A stretch of DNA of 48,010 nucleotides from UBA7359 sp047618295 (GTDB taxonomy: Bacteria > Pseudomonadota > Gammaproteobacteria > Eutrophobiales > Eutrophobiaceae), in the NCBI GenBank assembly GCA_047618295.1, contig JBLHKL010000003.1, positions 1-48,010 of the forward strand. The letters run 5' to 3'. Below are positions 33,269 through 42,479 of the stretch, piece after piece. Under the pieces are notes generated by a model. That model saw only the letters and a list, made by a program, of their open reading frames with translations, searched no databases and was not told where the DNA came from. The stretch's first letter is position 1; each line of letters starts with the position of its first letter. A program made the translations under genes and the position numbers.

Positions 33269-34307
33269 CGCAATCGAAATAAAAGACATATCATTATCCA
33301 TAGAAGGTCGAGACATATTGGAAGATGTTTCCTTTGGCGTGAATGAGGCTGGGATCGCCTGTCTGCTTGGGCCGAGCGGCTGTGGCAAGACGACCTTGTT
33401 ACGTTGCATTGCAGGTTTTGAAAGACAACATAAAGGCGAAGTCTGGATCAAAGGGGTCAGGGTCAGCAACCCGGCGCACCATCTTCCAGTAGAGCAACGG
33501 CACATCGGCATGGTATTTCAGGACTATGCTTTATTTCCGCATATGAGTGTCAAAGACAATATTATTTTTGGTTTAAAGAACCTGAATACAAAGATGGTGA
33601 CGCAACGACTGGATGAATTAGTGGCATTACTTTCTTTAGAGAAGCATATAAATAAATATCCGCATAGTCTATCCGGAGGTCAACAGCAACGTGTTGCCTT
33701 AGCTCGTGCGATGGCCCCTCGACCAGGTGTGTTGTTATTAGATGAACCTTTCGCCAGTCTCGATATAGAGCTACGTGAACAAATAGCTCGTGAGCTACGG
33801 CAGATATTAAAACACGATGGCATAACTACAATAATGGTCAGCCACAACCAACTTGAGGCATTTGCCATGGCGGACGTCATTGGCGTGATGAGTGACGGTC
33901 AGTTACTCCAATGGGATAATGCATTTGACCTTTATCACGAACCGAAAACAGCAGTAGTAGCAGATTTTGTTGGAGAAGGTGTCTTTATCGCAGGTGAAGT
34001 TATTAATGATAAAGAGGTTAAAACTGAGATTGGCATTATTCAAAGTGCTGTTGCCCATGATACGGGGGCAGGTAAGAAAGTACGTGTTCTGATCAGACCT
34101 GATGATATTTTGCATGATGATGACAGCAGTATGACTGCACGAGTCACAGACAAGGCATTCAGGGGCGCCGAGTTTCTATACACACTTGAACTAGAGAGTG
34201 GATTGCGTGTATTGAGTCTGGTGCCGAGTCATCATGATCATCCAATGAATGAACCTATTGGTATACGCTTAGAAATAGATCATCTGGTTATTTTCCCCGA
34301 GAAATAG
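33261..34307 (+). CDS. fbpC: Ferric-iron ABC transporter, ATPase
   Basis: A 348-residue ABC ATPase: Walker A GPSGCGKTT, Q-loop MVFQDYALFPHMSV, signature LSGGQQQRVALARA, Walker B VLLLDEPF and switch His in MVSHNQ. A C-terminal regulatory TOBE-like domain (about 235-345) follows. The start overlaps the permease 3' end, so the three fbp genes form an operon. Confidence 0.94.
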   Translation: MNNAIEIKDISLSIEGRDILEDVSFGVNEAGIACLLGPSGCGKTTLLRCIAGFERQHKGEVWIKGVRVSNPAHHLPVEQRHIGMVFQDYALFPHMSVKDNIIFGLKNLNTKMVTQRLDELVALLSLEKHINKYPHSLSGGQQQRVALARAMAPRPGVLLLDEPFASLDIELREQIARELRQILKHDGITTIMVSHNQLEAFAMADVIGVMSDGQLLQWDNAFDLYHEPKTAVVADFVGEGVFIAGEVINDKEVKTEIGIIQSAVAHDTGAGKKVRVLIRPDDILHDDDSSMTARVTDKAFRGAEFLYTLELESGLRVLSLVPSHHDHPMNEPIGIRLEIDHLVIFPEK

Positions 34308-34409
34308 AAGTGTACAGAGGGTGGCGGTTAGTCTTTTCCTGTCTTAAACTACATAGACATAGTAGTTCAATTTAATATTAATCATAATAAAAATGAGTGG
34401 TCAAAGCTG

Positions 34410-34802
34410 ATGCATAGTGTTCCTGCCGATTTAAAATATACGAGTTCACACACCTGGGTAGAAGATATGGGCGAAAAGACCTATCGGGTTGGAATAACAG
34501 ATTTTGCCCAAGATGAGCTAGGTGACATCGTTTTTGTTGAGATGCCAGAAGTAGACCGTGAGTATGGTCAGACCGATGAATGTGCTGTTGTTGAATCAGT
34601 TAAATCAACATCAGACATCTATTGTCCATTAAGCGGTATTATTATGGAGCTTAATCCGGCATTGGAAGATGCCCCTGAGTTAATTAATTCGGAGCCGTAT
34701 AGTGATGGCTGGATATTTATAATCAAAACAAATGACGATTCCGAGCTGGATGAGTTAATTGATGCGGATAGTTATACAGAATTAACAGAAGAGGGTTTAT
34801 AA
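34410..34802 (+). CDS. gcvH: Glycine cleavage system H protein
   Basis: A lipoyl-carrying protein of 130 residues. The lipoyl lysine is Lys65 in AVVESVKSTSDIYCP; the H-protein start (KYTSSHTWVED, GITDFAQDELGDIVF) is complete. The other glycine-cleavage genes (gcvT, gcvP) are absent from the window, and the gene is coupled to tpx one base later, so this may be a stand-alone lipoyl carrier rather than part of a glycine operon. Confidence 0.93.
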   Translation: MHSVPADLKYTSSHTWVEDMGEKTYRVGITDFAQDELGDIVFVEMPEVDREYGQTDECAVVESVKSTSDIYCPLSGIIMELNPALEDAPELINSEPYSDGWIFIIKTNDDSELDELIDADSYTELTEEGL

Positions 34803-34803
34803 G

Positions 34804-35301
34804 ATGGCAACAATAACTTTACAAGGTAATGAAATTCATACGAACGGTGATTTACCAAAAATAGGTGACAATGCACCTGATTTTTCATTGGTCAATGCTG
34901 AACTTGGAGATGTCTCGCTTGCAACGTATAAGGGCAAGAAAAAATTACTAAGCATTGTGCCAAGTTTAGATACGCCAGTTTGCGCTACCTCGACAAAAAA
35001 GTTTAACGAAACAGCAAAGGAAAAATCAGGTGCTGTTTTTCTGATGATTGCTGCTGACCTGCCTTTTGCGATGTCACGGTTTTGTACGGCTGAAGGCACG
35101 GATAATGTTATTGCCCTGTCTATGATGCGTTCGCGAAAGTTTGCCAAAGACTATGGTGTCTTGATTGAAGATGGTCCATTAGCGGGTATTACTGCAAGAG
35201 CACTTGTAGTTATAGATGAGAATGACAAGGTTATTCATTCAGAGTTAGTGCCGGAGATTGCACAAGAACCAAATTACGATGCGGCACTCGCAAAGTTATA
35301 A
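34804..35301 (+). CDS. tpx: Thiol peroxidase
   Basis: An atypical 2-Cys peroxiredoxin that reduces lipid and hydrogen peroxides. In 165 residues the peroxidatic Cys60 lies in PSLDTPVCATST and the resolving Cys94 in SRFCTAEGTDNV, as in Tpx. It starts one base after the gcvH stop, so the two are translated from one message. Confidence 0.95.
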   Translation: MATITLQGNEIHTNGDLPKIGDNAPDFSLVNAELGDVSLATYKGKKKLLSIVPSLDTPVCATSTKKFNETAKEKSGAVFLMIAADLPFAMSRFCTAEGTDNVIALSMMRSRKFAKDYGVLIEDGPLAGITARALVVIDENDKVIHSELVPEIAQEPNYDAALAKL

Positions 35302-35342
35302 TTAAAGAATTTCTAAAATAAGACAGGGATGTAAGTAAGACT

Positions 35343-35705
35343 ATGGCCTCGCAAGGAACCAGCGGATTGACGAGGCTAGTAAAGGCAACGCAATTTTCTT
35401 GGAAAGGGCTCAGGGCCGCTTTTGCTAATGAGCAGGCCTTCAGACAAGAAGTTTATCTAACCATTGCATTGATTCCTCTGGCTTTATATTTTGGTGAAAA
35501 CGGACTTGAACGCGCATTACTTATCAGTGTTGTTCTTTTAATATTGATCATTGAATTAATAAACTCAGGCATTGAAGCGATTGTTGATCGGGTTAGTACG
35601 GATCATCATGAATTATCTGGCCGAGCAAAAGATATCGGTTCAGCAGCGGTATTACTTTCTTTAATTAATGCTGCCATAGTTTGGGCCTTAGTTCTTATTA
35701 AATAA
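35343..35705 (+). CDS. dgkA: Diacylglycerol kinase
   Basis: A small membrane kinase (120 residues, three helices) that phosphorylates diacylglycerol produced when phospholipid is used for envelope sugars. The family block LIIELINSGIEAIVDRVS with the catalytic Glu and metal-binding Glu/Asp is clear, as is FANEQAFRQEVYL. The stop overlaps the lpxR start, an interesting pairing of two lipid A/phospholipid recycling genes. Confidence 0.94.
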   Translation: MASQGTSGLTRLVKATQFSWKGLRAAFANEQAFRQEVYLTIALIPLALYFGENGLERALLISVVLLILIIELINSGIEAIVDRVSTDHHELSGRAKDIGSAAVLLSLINAAIVWALVLIK

Positions 35706-36778
35706 TGTGTTTTAGAAACGTTGTTTTAGTATTAATTGTATTCTGTTTTTCAAGCTCGGCTCTCGCAGAGAATACTTCGGCCGATAAACCACCGCACGAA
35801 TCCTGGACCTTTAGCTTTGGCTATGAAAACGATCTGTTTGCAGACACCGATCGTTTTTATACTAACGGCATTCAACTCAATTGGATCTCACCAGAATTAA
35901 AATGGTTTGAAGATCTGGAGTGGTTCAAGCAAGACACTTTTCTAAGTCGGCAGGCCAGAAATTTTATCGACATATTGCCGTTTAGTAGTGATCCTGAACG
36001 TCAACGACATCTATCATTTTCGTTGGGACAAAAAATGTTTACCCCACAAGATATTGTCAGTAGTGGCTTAGTGGTTAATGAGCGACCCTATGCTGGCTGG
36101 CTATATGGAGATATAGCGTTTCATAGCAAAAATCAAAGGCGACTCGATACCTTCGAAATCCAATTAGGCATCATTGGTGATATTTCATTGGCAGAAGAGG
36201 CGCAGGACTTGGTTCATTCGATTCGCGGGATCGATAAAGCCAATGGTTGGGGTAATCAGCTCGAGAACGAAGTCGGTATTGCTTTTATTTATGATCGTAA
36301 ACAGCGATTGATAAGACGTACAGATATGGTCGGTTTATTAGGCTTTGATACGGTCATGCACGGTGGTGTTGCTCTGGGTAATGTGTTTACACATTTGAAT
36401 ACAGGTGCCGAATTTCGTTTTGGTTGGAATATACCAACTGATTTTGGTTCCGCCTTGATACGACCTGCCGGTAATACAAACGCACCAACGGATTCAACCG
36501 ATCCACGCTATCAACATGGCAAAAATGCATTAAGTTTCTATCTCTTTGCAGCCGCGAATGGGCGCTGGGTATTACGTGATATTTTTCTCGATGGAAATAC
36601 ATTTGAAGATAGCCATAGTATCGATAAGAAATCCTTGGTTGGAGAGTTTGTTCTTGGTTCCAGTGTGGTCATAAAGAATTTTAAAATCTCTTATGCTCAG
36701 GTATTTCGTTCCAAGGAATTTGATGGGCAGCCCAGTGGCCAAAGCTTTGGATCGATATCACTGTCTTATACGTACTAA
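35705..36778 (+). CDS. lpxR: Outer-membrane lipid A 3'-O-deacylase (LpxR-like)
   Basis: A 357-residue barrel enzyme that removes the 3'-acyloxyacyl chain from lipid A. After a signal peptide (LVLIVFCFSSSALAENT) comes the family start WTFSFGYENDLFADTDRFYTNG (split: FGYENDLFADTDRFYTNG), with the Asn-Asp pair needed for catalysis in LpxR, and NERPYAGWLYGDIAFHS. The C terminus ends in an outer-membrane-type aromatic (SYTY). Family DUF2219. Confidence 0.88.
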   Translation: MCFRNVVLVLIVFCFSSSALAENTSADKPPHESWTFSFGYENDLFADTDRFYTNGIQLNWISPELKWFEDLEWFKQDTFLSRQARNFIDILPFSSDPERQRHLSFSLGQKMFTPQDIVSSGLVVNERPYAGWLYGDIAFHSKNQRRLDTFEIQLGIIGDISLAEEAQDLVHSIRGIDKANGWGNQLENEVGIAFIYDRKQRLIRRTDMVGLLGFDTVMHGGVALGNVFTHLNTGAEFRFGWNIPTDFGSALIRPAGNTNAPTDSTDPRYQHGKNALSFYLFAAANGRWVLRDIFLDGNTFEDSHSIDKKSLVGEFVLGSSVVIKNFKISYAQVFRSKEFDGQPSGQSFGSISLSYTY

Positions 36779-36923
36779 ATTAAATGGAAGAATCAGTGTC
36801 AAATAATTGATAAGCTTGAGTGATTAGAGTTTATTCTGTTATAAAACTATATACGCTAATGAAAGCAGGGCGTGTTTTGGCACAAACTGCAACCGAAAAC
36901 TACTTTAACTCTGGAGGATATAT

Positions 36924-37958
36924 ATGACGGCGAATAGTTATTATGGTCAAGAAGGACATGGCCCTTATGAACTTATGGATATCGGCACATTAGAATTGGA
37001 AGAGGGTGGTTCAATTTCAAATTGCCAACTCGCTGTTGCCACGCATGGCACGCTTAACGCTGAAAAGGATAATGCAATCCTTGTCACTACTTGGTATTCA
37101 GGTACTAGTAAGATTATGGAGGATGTCTACATCGGCCCTGGTCGTGCACTCGATCCAGATAAATATTTTATTGTTGTGGTTAACCAAATAGGTGACGGCT
37201 TGTCGACTTCACCACACAACTCTGATGGCGCATCATTTCCTAAGGTACGTATTGGTGATGATGTACGTGCTCAACACAAACTATTGACTGAAACATTTGG
37301 TATAACAAGCCTTGCGCTTGTTGTTGGCGGTTCAATGGGGGCACAGCAAACTTATGAATGGGCAGTGCGTTACCCTGATATGGTAAAACGTGCTGCACCG
37401 ATCGCTGGAACGGCAAAAAACACCGAACATGATTTTCAATACACACAGACTCTCATTGAGGCGATTACCTCCGATCCAAAATTCAATAATGGTGATTATG
37501 CAGATTCAGCGGAAGCGGCAGACGGATTGAGAAGACACGCCAAGTTGTGGACTGTGATGGGTTGGAGTACTGAGTTTTTTCGTCAGAATCGTCATCAAGC
37601 TCTCGGTTTCGAATCAGTGCAAGCGTTTGTTGATGAATTCATGACCGGCTATTTTGCTCCTATGGATCCGAATGATCTGCTGTGCATGGCGTGGAAATGG
37701 CAGCACGGTGATGTGAGCCGACATACTGATGGTGATTTGGCCGCAGCGCTAGGTCGAATAACTGCGAAAATGTATGTTATGCCGATCAGTCATGATATGT
37801 TTTTTCCACCTACAGACTGTGAAATTGAGCAACAACTCGTACCAAACAGTGAGTTAAAAATCATCAACAGTATAGATGGTCATCTTGCTCTTTTTGGAAC
37901 TGACCCTGATTGTCAGGCACAGATCGATACCGTGTTAAAGGAACTGTTAGCATCATGA
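36924..37958 (+). CDS. Alpha/beta hydrolase, homoserine acetyltransferase (MetX)-like
   Basis: A 344-residue serine hydrolase-fold protein. The nucleophile Ser lies in LVVGGSMGAQQTYEWAVRYP, and the Asp-His part of the triad in ISHDMFFPPTD and NSIDGHLALFG. The overall pattern is the MetX family, but nothing nearby belongs to methionine synthesis and the family contains many members with other substrates. GGAGG lies eight bases before the ATG. Confidence 0.85.
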   Translation: MTANSYYGQEGHGPYELMDIGTLELEEGGSISNCQLAVATHGTLNAEKDNAILVTTWYSGTSKIMEDVYIGPGRALDPDKYFIVVVNQIGDGLSTSPHNSDGASFPKVRIGDDVRAQHKLLTETFGITSLALVVGGSMGAQQTYEWAVRYPDMVKRAAPIAGTAKNTEHDFQYTQTLIEAITSDPKFNNGDYADSAEAADGLRRHAKLWTVMGWSTEFFRQNRHQALGFESVQAFVDEFMTGYFAPMDPNDLLCMAWKWQHGDVSRHTDGDLAAALGRITAKMYVMPISHDMFFPPTDCEIEQQLVPNSELKIINSIDGHLALFGTDPDCQAQIDTVLKELLAS

Positions 37959-38072
37959 GTTAGTTGTCGGGATATGGTTTCTATCACTATTTGATTGAAA
38001 TCTGGTTGCTAACGGTTCGTTACATGGATAAAGTTAATTTTCCATTAGCTTCTTATTCTTTTGGAGAAAACT

Positions 38073-38870
38073 ATGTCAGCCAATGTGAATGAAATTATCA
38101 ATGATGAAATATTATTGATCGATATCGATGCTGGTGTTGCCAGGCTCACATTGAATCGGCCGGCGCAATACAATGCACTGTCGGGCGATATGTTGACGGC
38201 CTTACAAAATGCAATAGACAACATTGCACAAGATAAATCCGTTCGAGTGGTTATTATTTCTGCGAACGGCAAGGCCTTTTGTGCTGGGCATGATTTAAAA
38301 GAGGTGCGTTCCAGCGATGACCCTGAATTTCATAAAGTCTTATTCACTCAATGCAGTAACTTTATGCAATCGATTAGCCAGCTTCCTCAACCTGTTATCG
38401 CTGAAGTTAATGGCATAGCAACTGCTGCGGGTTGTCAATTGGTTGCAGCATGTGATCTTGCAGTCGCAGAAGAAGGTGCGCGTTTTGCTGTCTCTGGAAT
38501 CAATGTGGGTCTGTTTTGTTCTACACCTGCAGTGGCGCTCAGCCGCAATATGCATCGTAAGCAGGCTATGAAGATGTTGCTAACCGGCGAATTTATCGAT
38601 GCAAAGACGGCACAGCAATTTGGATTGATTAATGAAGTAGTCCCTACTGAAGACCTGGTCGCAAAGACAAAAGAACTTGCTGAGATTATTTCCAATAAGT
38701 CGGCAATGGCAATCGGTCTTGGTAAAAAACTATTTTACCAACAATTAAATATGGATCTTAGTGCGGCGTATGATGCCGCCAATGAAACTATAGTTTGTAA
38801 TATAGACAGCCATGATGCCAGGGAAGGGATAGATGCATTCATAGAAAAGCGTAAACCAAAGTGGAATTAG
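38073..38870 (+). CDS. Enoyl-CoA hydratase/isomerase
   Basis: A 265-residue crotonase-fold enzyme. The oxyanion-hole segments AFCAGHDLKEVRS and NGIATAAGCQLVAACDLAVAE are typical; the pattern GINVGLFCSTPAVALSRN resembles the ECHDC3-type group. The ATG at 38073 is preceded by GGAG; four more residues could be added upstream from a TTG. It lies 30 bases before an acyl-CoA synthetase gene and the two probably work on the same acyl-CoA. Confidence 0.9.
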   Translation: MSANVNEIINDEILLIDIDAGVARLTLNRPAQYNALSGDMLTALQNAIDNIAQDKSVRVVIISANGKAFCAGHDLKEVRSSDDPEFHKVLFTQCSNFMQSISQLPQPVIAEVNGIATAAGCQLVAACDLAVAEEGARFAVSGINVGLFCSTPAVALSRNMHRKQAMKMLLTGEFIDAKTAQQFGLINEVVPTEDLVAKTKELAEIISNKSAMAIGLGKKLFYQQLNMDLSAAYDAANETIVCNIDSHDAREGIDAFIEKRKPKWN

Positions 38871-38900
38871 TGAAAATCACATAATATAGGTCGTTTTTAA

Positions 38901-40535
38901 ATGAATCCTGATCATATTTACGAAGCGGGACTTAATAAGAATCGCGCAAACTATACCCCGCTTTCACCATTAAGCTTTCTGGAAAGAACAGCTTTTATTT
39001 ACCCGAATTACGACTCTATTGTTTACGGTGATATCCGTTACCAATGGTCAGAGACCTATCGGCGTTGTCGTCAATTAGCTTCCGCTTTACAGAATAGAGG
39101 ATTAACAAAGGGTGATACGGTTGCTGTTATGTTACCGAATATACCTGCGATGTATGAAGTGAATTTTGGTGTTGCCATGGCAGGTGGTGTACTTAATGCG
39201 CTTAACATTCGGCTCAATGCGGAAACCATCGCCTTTATGCTTGAGCACGCTGAAGCAAAAATTATTTTAACAGACCGTGAATTTTCAGATGTTATAAGCG
39301 AAGCATTAGCAAAGTTAGAAAATAAGCCGTTAGTTGTGGATGTTGATGATCCTCTATTCGATGGTGGTAAGTTTTTAGGTGAACTTGAGTATGAGGAATT
39401 ACTTAAAGAAGGTTCGCCTGACTTTGAATGGCAACTACCCGATGATGAATGGGATGCAATCAGTCTGAATTACACTTCAGGCACCACTGGCGATCCAAAA
39501 GGTGTGGTCTACCATCATCGAGGCGCCTATTTAAATGCCGTTTCTAACAGTATGTTTTGGCAAATGCCACAACACCCTGTTTATCTTTGGACCTTACCGA
39601 TGTTTCATTGCAACGGTTGGTGTTTCCCTTGGACTATGGCGGCGAAGGCAGGAACCAATGTTTGTCTACGGAAGGTAGAAGTAGAGCCGATTTATGATCT
39701 TATAAAAAAGGAAAAGGTCGATCATCTCTGTGGCGCACCGATTGTGTTAAACATGATGGCGAATGCGGAAGAACAATTAACTCAAGGCATTGATCATAAG
39801 GTGAATGTGATGACGGCTGGGGCGGCACCTCCCGCTGCAGTGTTAGAAGCTATGCAAAAGATGGGTTTTGAAGTTACTCATACTTATGGGTTGACGGAAA
39901 CTTATGGGCCTGCTGCGGGTTGTGTTTGGAAAAGTGAATGGGACGAATTAAGCATGCTTGATCAATCTGGGTACAAATCCAGACAAGGTGTGCGTTACCC
40001 TATGTTAGAAGGTTTAATGGTCGCCAACCCAGAGACGATGGAACCAGTGGTAAAGGATGGTAATACCATGGGCGAAATAATGTTTCAGGGTAATATCGTT
40101 ATGAAAGGCTATTTAAAAAATGCGCCTACCACTAATAAGGCTTTAAAAGGTGGGTGGTTCCATAGTGGTGATTTGGCTGTATGGCATGCAGATGGTTATA
40201 TCGAGATTAAAGATCGTTCAAAGGATATTATTATTTCAGGTGGCGAGAATATCTCCAGCATTGAAGTTGAAGGTATCTTATATCGGCATCCTAAAGTTCT
40301 GGAAGCAGCCGTAGTTGCTAAAGACGACGAACGCTGGGGAGAGACTCCATGTGCCTTCATCACTTTAAAAGAAGGGCAAGAATTAAGTGTTGAAGAGCTT
40401 ATCTATTATTGTCGAGAGAATATGGAACATTTCAAAGCACCTAAGACGATTGTATTTGGGGCATTGCCAAAAACGTCTACGGGTAAGATTCAAAAATTTA
40501 AATTAAGAAAACAAGCCAATGAAATTACTGTTTAA
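38901..40535 (+). CDS. AMP-forming acyl-CoA synthetase
   Basis: A 544-residue adenylate-forming ligase that activates a carboxylic acid to its CoA ester. Core motifs are YTSGTTGDPKGVVYHHRG (ATP/phosphate loop), THTYGLTETYGPA, WFHSGDLAVWHADGY and the C-terminal KTSTGKIQKF lysine. The family includes medium/long-chain and methylmercaptopropionate (DmdB-type) ligases; the substrate cannot be fixed here. It converges with moeB with one base between them. Confidence 0.92.
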   Translation: MNPDHIYEAGLNKNRANYTPLSPLSFLERTAFIYPNYDSIVYGDIRYQWSETYRRCRQLASALQNRGLTKGDTVAVMLPNIPAMYEVNFGVAMAGGVLNALNIRLNAETIAFMLEHAEAKIILTDREFSDVISEALAKLENKPLVVDVDDPLFDGGKFLGELEYEELLKEGSPDFEWQLPDDEWDAISLNYTSGTTGDPKGVVYHHRGAYLNAVSNSMFWQMPQHPVYLWTLPMFHCNGWCFPWTMAAKAGTNVCLRKVEVEPIYDLIKKEKVDHLCGAPIVLNMMANAEEQLTQGIDHKVNVMTAGAAPPAAVLEAMQKMGFEVTHTYGLTETYGPAAGCVWKSEWDELSMLDQSGYKSRQGVRYPMLEGLMVANPETMEPVVKDGNTMGEIMFQGNIVMKGYLKNAPTTNKALKGGWFHSGDLAVWHADGYIEIKDRSKDIIISGGENISSIEVEGILYRHPKVLEAAVVAKDDERWGETPCAFITLKEGQELSVEELIYYCRENMEHFKAPKTIVFGALPKTSTGKIQKFKLRKQANEITV

Positions 40536-40536
40536 A

Positions 40537-41277
40537 CTAATTGCAAACAGGGCAGGCAGGATCCTTTTTCAAGGTGGCTTGATTTAAATCCATATAAAGT
40601 GAATCGAGCAACAATAGTTTGCCTTGTAAAGTTTCTCCAATACCCATTAATAACTTAAGCGTTTCGTTAGCCTGAATACTACCAATGATGCCTAGCAAGG
40701 GTGCAATAACACCATTAGCGGTGCAAGTTTCCGAGGTAGCAACATCTTCACCGTATAAACATCGATAACAGGGTGATGTGTCATCTTTTGGATTAAACAC
40801 GGTAACCTGTCCTTCGAATCGAATAGCAGCACCAGAAACGAGTGGTGTTTTAGTTCTAACAGATGCTTCGTTTAATGCGAATCTTGTTTGAAAATTATCA
40901 GAGGCATCGACGATGACATCTGCTTTGATGGCTTCGTCTAATAGCTCATCACCTTCCAAGGCATGATCAATACATTCAATACTTATTTCTGGATTAATTG
41001 CTTGAAGATGTTCTTTTGCAGATTCAATCTTTAATCGACCAATGTCCGGAGTTGAATGAACGATCTGTCGTTGTAGATTACTGATGTCCACTATATCAAA
41101 ATCAACCAGTACTAATTGGCCGACACCGGCGCTGGCTAAATAAATTGATACAGGTGAGCCAAGGCCACCCAGTCCTATGAGCAATACGCGCGATTCATTG
41201 AGTCGTTCCTGACCTGCCGCATCGATCTCAGGCAACATCATTTGTCGGCTATAGCGTAGTAGTTGTTCGTCGTTCAT
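40537..41277 (-). CDS. moeB: Molybdopterin-synthase adenylyltransferase/ThiF-like E1 enzyme
   Basis: A 246-residue E1-like enzyme that adenylates the C terminus of a sulfur-carrier protein. The ATP site (LLIGLGGLGSP), acidic VDASDNFQTR, catalytic-Cys region (SETCTANGVIAPLLGIIGS) and zinc Cys pairs (CYRC and CPVC near the end) are all present. MoeB and ThiF cannot be separated reliably by sequence alone; in this gene order the HesA/MoeB/ThiF member is common. Confidence 0.88.
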   Translation of the reverse strand: MNDEQLLRYSRQMMLPEIDAAGQERLNESRVLLIGLGGLGSPVSIYLASAGVGQLVLVDFDIVDISNLQRQIVHSTPDIGRLKIESAKEHLQAINPEISIECIDHALEGDELLDEAIKADVIVDASDNFQTRFALNEASVRTKTPLVSGAAIRFEGQVTVFNPKDDTSPCYRCLYGEDVATSETCTANGVIAPLLGIIGSIQANETLKLLMGIGETLQGKLLLLDSLYMDLNQATLKKDPACPVCN

Positions 41278-41287
41278 ATTACTAAAT

Positions 41288-41455
41288 TTATTGTTGTAAA
41301 CTCAGATATAGGTTTTGAACATAATAACCCCAGCCGGCGGGTTGTTCATGGTGCTCGCGTCGATTTTTTTCACAATAACATTTCAATGAAGATATAAATC
41401 GACCTCTAAGCACTGCAGGCTCAAGTTCTTTTTCATCCGAATTCGATTTGTTCAT
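41288..41455 (-). CDS. Small protein gene between prmC and moeB (55 aa)
   Basis: A 55-codon frame that begins in an ATGA overlap with the prmC stop and ends ten bases before moeB. It reads MNKSNSDEKELEPAVLRGR, FISSLKCYCEKNRREHHEQP and AGWGYYVQNLYLSLQQ: acidic start, basic middle, one CYC pair, aromatic end. The exact coupling with prmC and lack of any other frame in the gap argue that it is real. I do not recognise a family. It was not in the usual gene size range and is easily missed. Confidence 0.6.
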   Translation of the reverse strand: MNKSNSDEKELEPAVLRGRFISSLKCYCEKNRREHHEQPAGWGYYVQNLYLSLQQ

Positions 41456-42288
41456 GATAACCATTGCCCGATACTGACTCTGTCTAAATTACTATAGTCT
41501 TTTAGTGTTGATATAGTACTGAAATTATTCTCTTTCAGTAACTGTCTTATCGCTTTTCCTTGTTGGAAACCATGCTCAAGTAATAACCAACCATTTGTAT
41601 TAAGGTGTTTTTTTGCACCAGCAATAATTATACATAAATCATCTAGCCCTTCTTTTCCGGATACTAAAGCCGATTCTGGTTCGAAACGAACATCACCTTG
41701 TCTGAGATGTGGATCATCAATACTAATATAGGGTGGATTGCTGAGAATTAAATCGTAGGTGTTGATGTTTTTTATATCAAACCAGTTTGCTTGTACAAAA
41801 GTAATATTTTTTAGCTGGTGCGATTCAGCATTCAATTGAGCAATTTGCAGTGCACTTTCTTTAATGTCAGTTGCGGTAATGTTTGTTAATCGGCGATCGG
41901 ATGCAATGGCGATACTAATCGCACCCGTGCCCGTTCCTAATTCAAGAACAGAGCATGAAGATTCTTTGGGGATGCAATTTAATGCTGCTTCAACAAGTAC
42001 TTCCGTTTCGGGGCGTGGAATAAGTGTATCAGCAGTCACCTTTAGCTCCAGTGACCAGAATTCCTTTTTCTGTATCAAATGCGCAATAGGATGACCTTCT
42101 GTGCGCTGCACGATTAATTTGTTGAATGAATTTATCTCTGTATTGGATAAGTTTTGTTCAGGGTATGTATAAAGGTGGGCGCGTTCACATTTCAGAACTG
42201 AACAAAGCAAAATCTCTGCATCTAGTCTTGCACTGTCAGATTCTACAAGTTGCTGTTGAGCATGTTTTACGGCATCAACTATTTGCAT
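41452..42288 (-). CDS. prmC: Release-factor glutamine methyltransferase
   Basis: PrmC methylates the Gln of the GGQ motif in release factors 1 and 2. The 278-residue protein has an N-terminal helical domain, IPRPETEVLVEAAL, the SAM motif VLELGTGTGAISIAIA and the active-site NPPY in ILSNPPYISIDD. Its substrate gene prfA lies just upstream, separated by a repeat element. Confidence 0.96.
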   Translation of the reverse strand: MQIVDAVKHAQQQLVESDSARLDAEILLCSVLKCERAHLYTYPEQNLSNTEINSFNKLIVQRTEGHPIAHLIQKKEFWSLELKVTADTLIPRPETEVLVEAALNCIPKESSCSVLELGTGTGAISIAIASDRRLTNITATDIKESALQIAQLNAESHQLKNITFVQANWFDIKNINTYDLILSNPPYISIDDPHLRQGDVRFEPESALVSGKEGLDDLCIIIAGAKKHLNTNGWLLLEHGFQQGKAIRQLLKENNFSTISTLKDYSNLDRVSIGQWLS

Positions 42289-42341
42289 ATTATAAGCAGG
42301 ATGTTAAACATAGATGTTCGTGGTAAATATAATAAACAATG

Positions 42342-42462
42342 AGCCACAGAGATCACAGAGAAAATACAAATTTAAATCAAAAGACATGCGGATATATAGT
42401 CTCTTAATAAAATATTGTCCTGTTTTTAATATTCAATGCTTTTCTCTGTGCGCTCTGTGGCT
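42342..42462. repeat. CACAGAG palindromic repeat element between prfA and prmC
   Basis: Arms of 23 bases at 42342-42364 and 42440-42462 are inverted copies with two mismatches; both contain CCACAGAG and CACAGAG words. The 75-base middle is AT-rich and has no gene. It has the form of a short non-coding mobile (MITE/REP-like) element, of the CACAGAG type scattered in many bacterial genomes. It splits prfA from prmC, usually close neighbours. Confidence 0.7.
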
Positions 42463-42479
42463 ATGTTTTAAATCATTAA

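Noticed and set aside
36880..36905. Second sigma-54 promoter (TTGGCAC followed by TGCAAC) before the MetX-like gene
   Set aside because: The GG-to-GC distance is two bases too short for RpoN.
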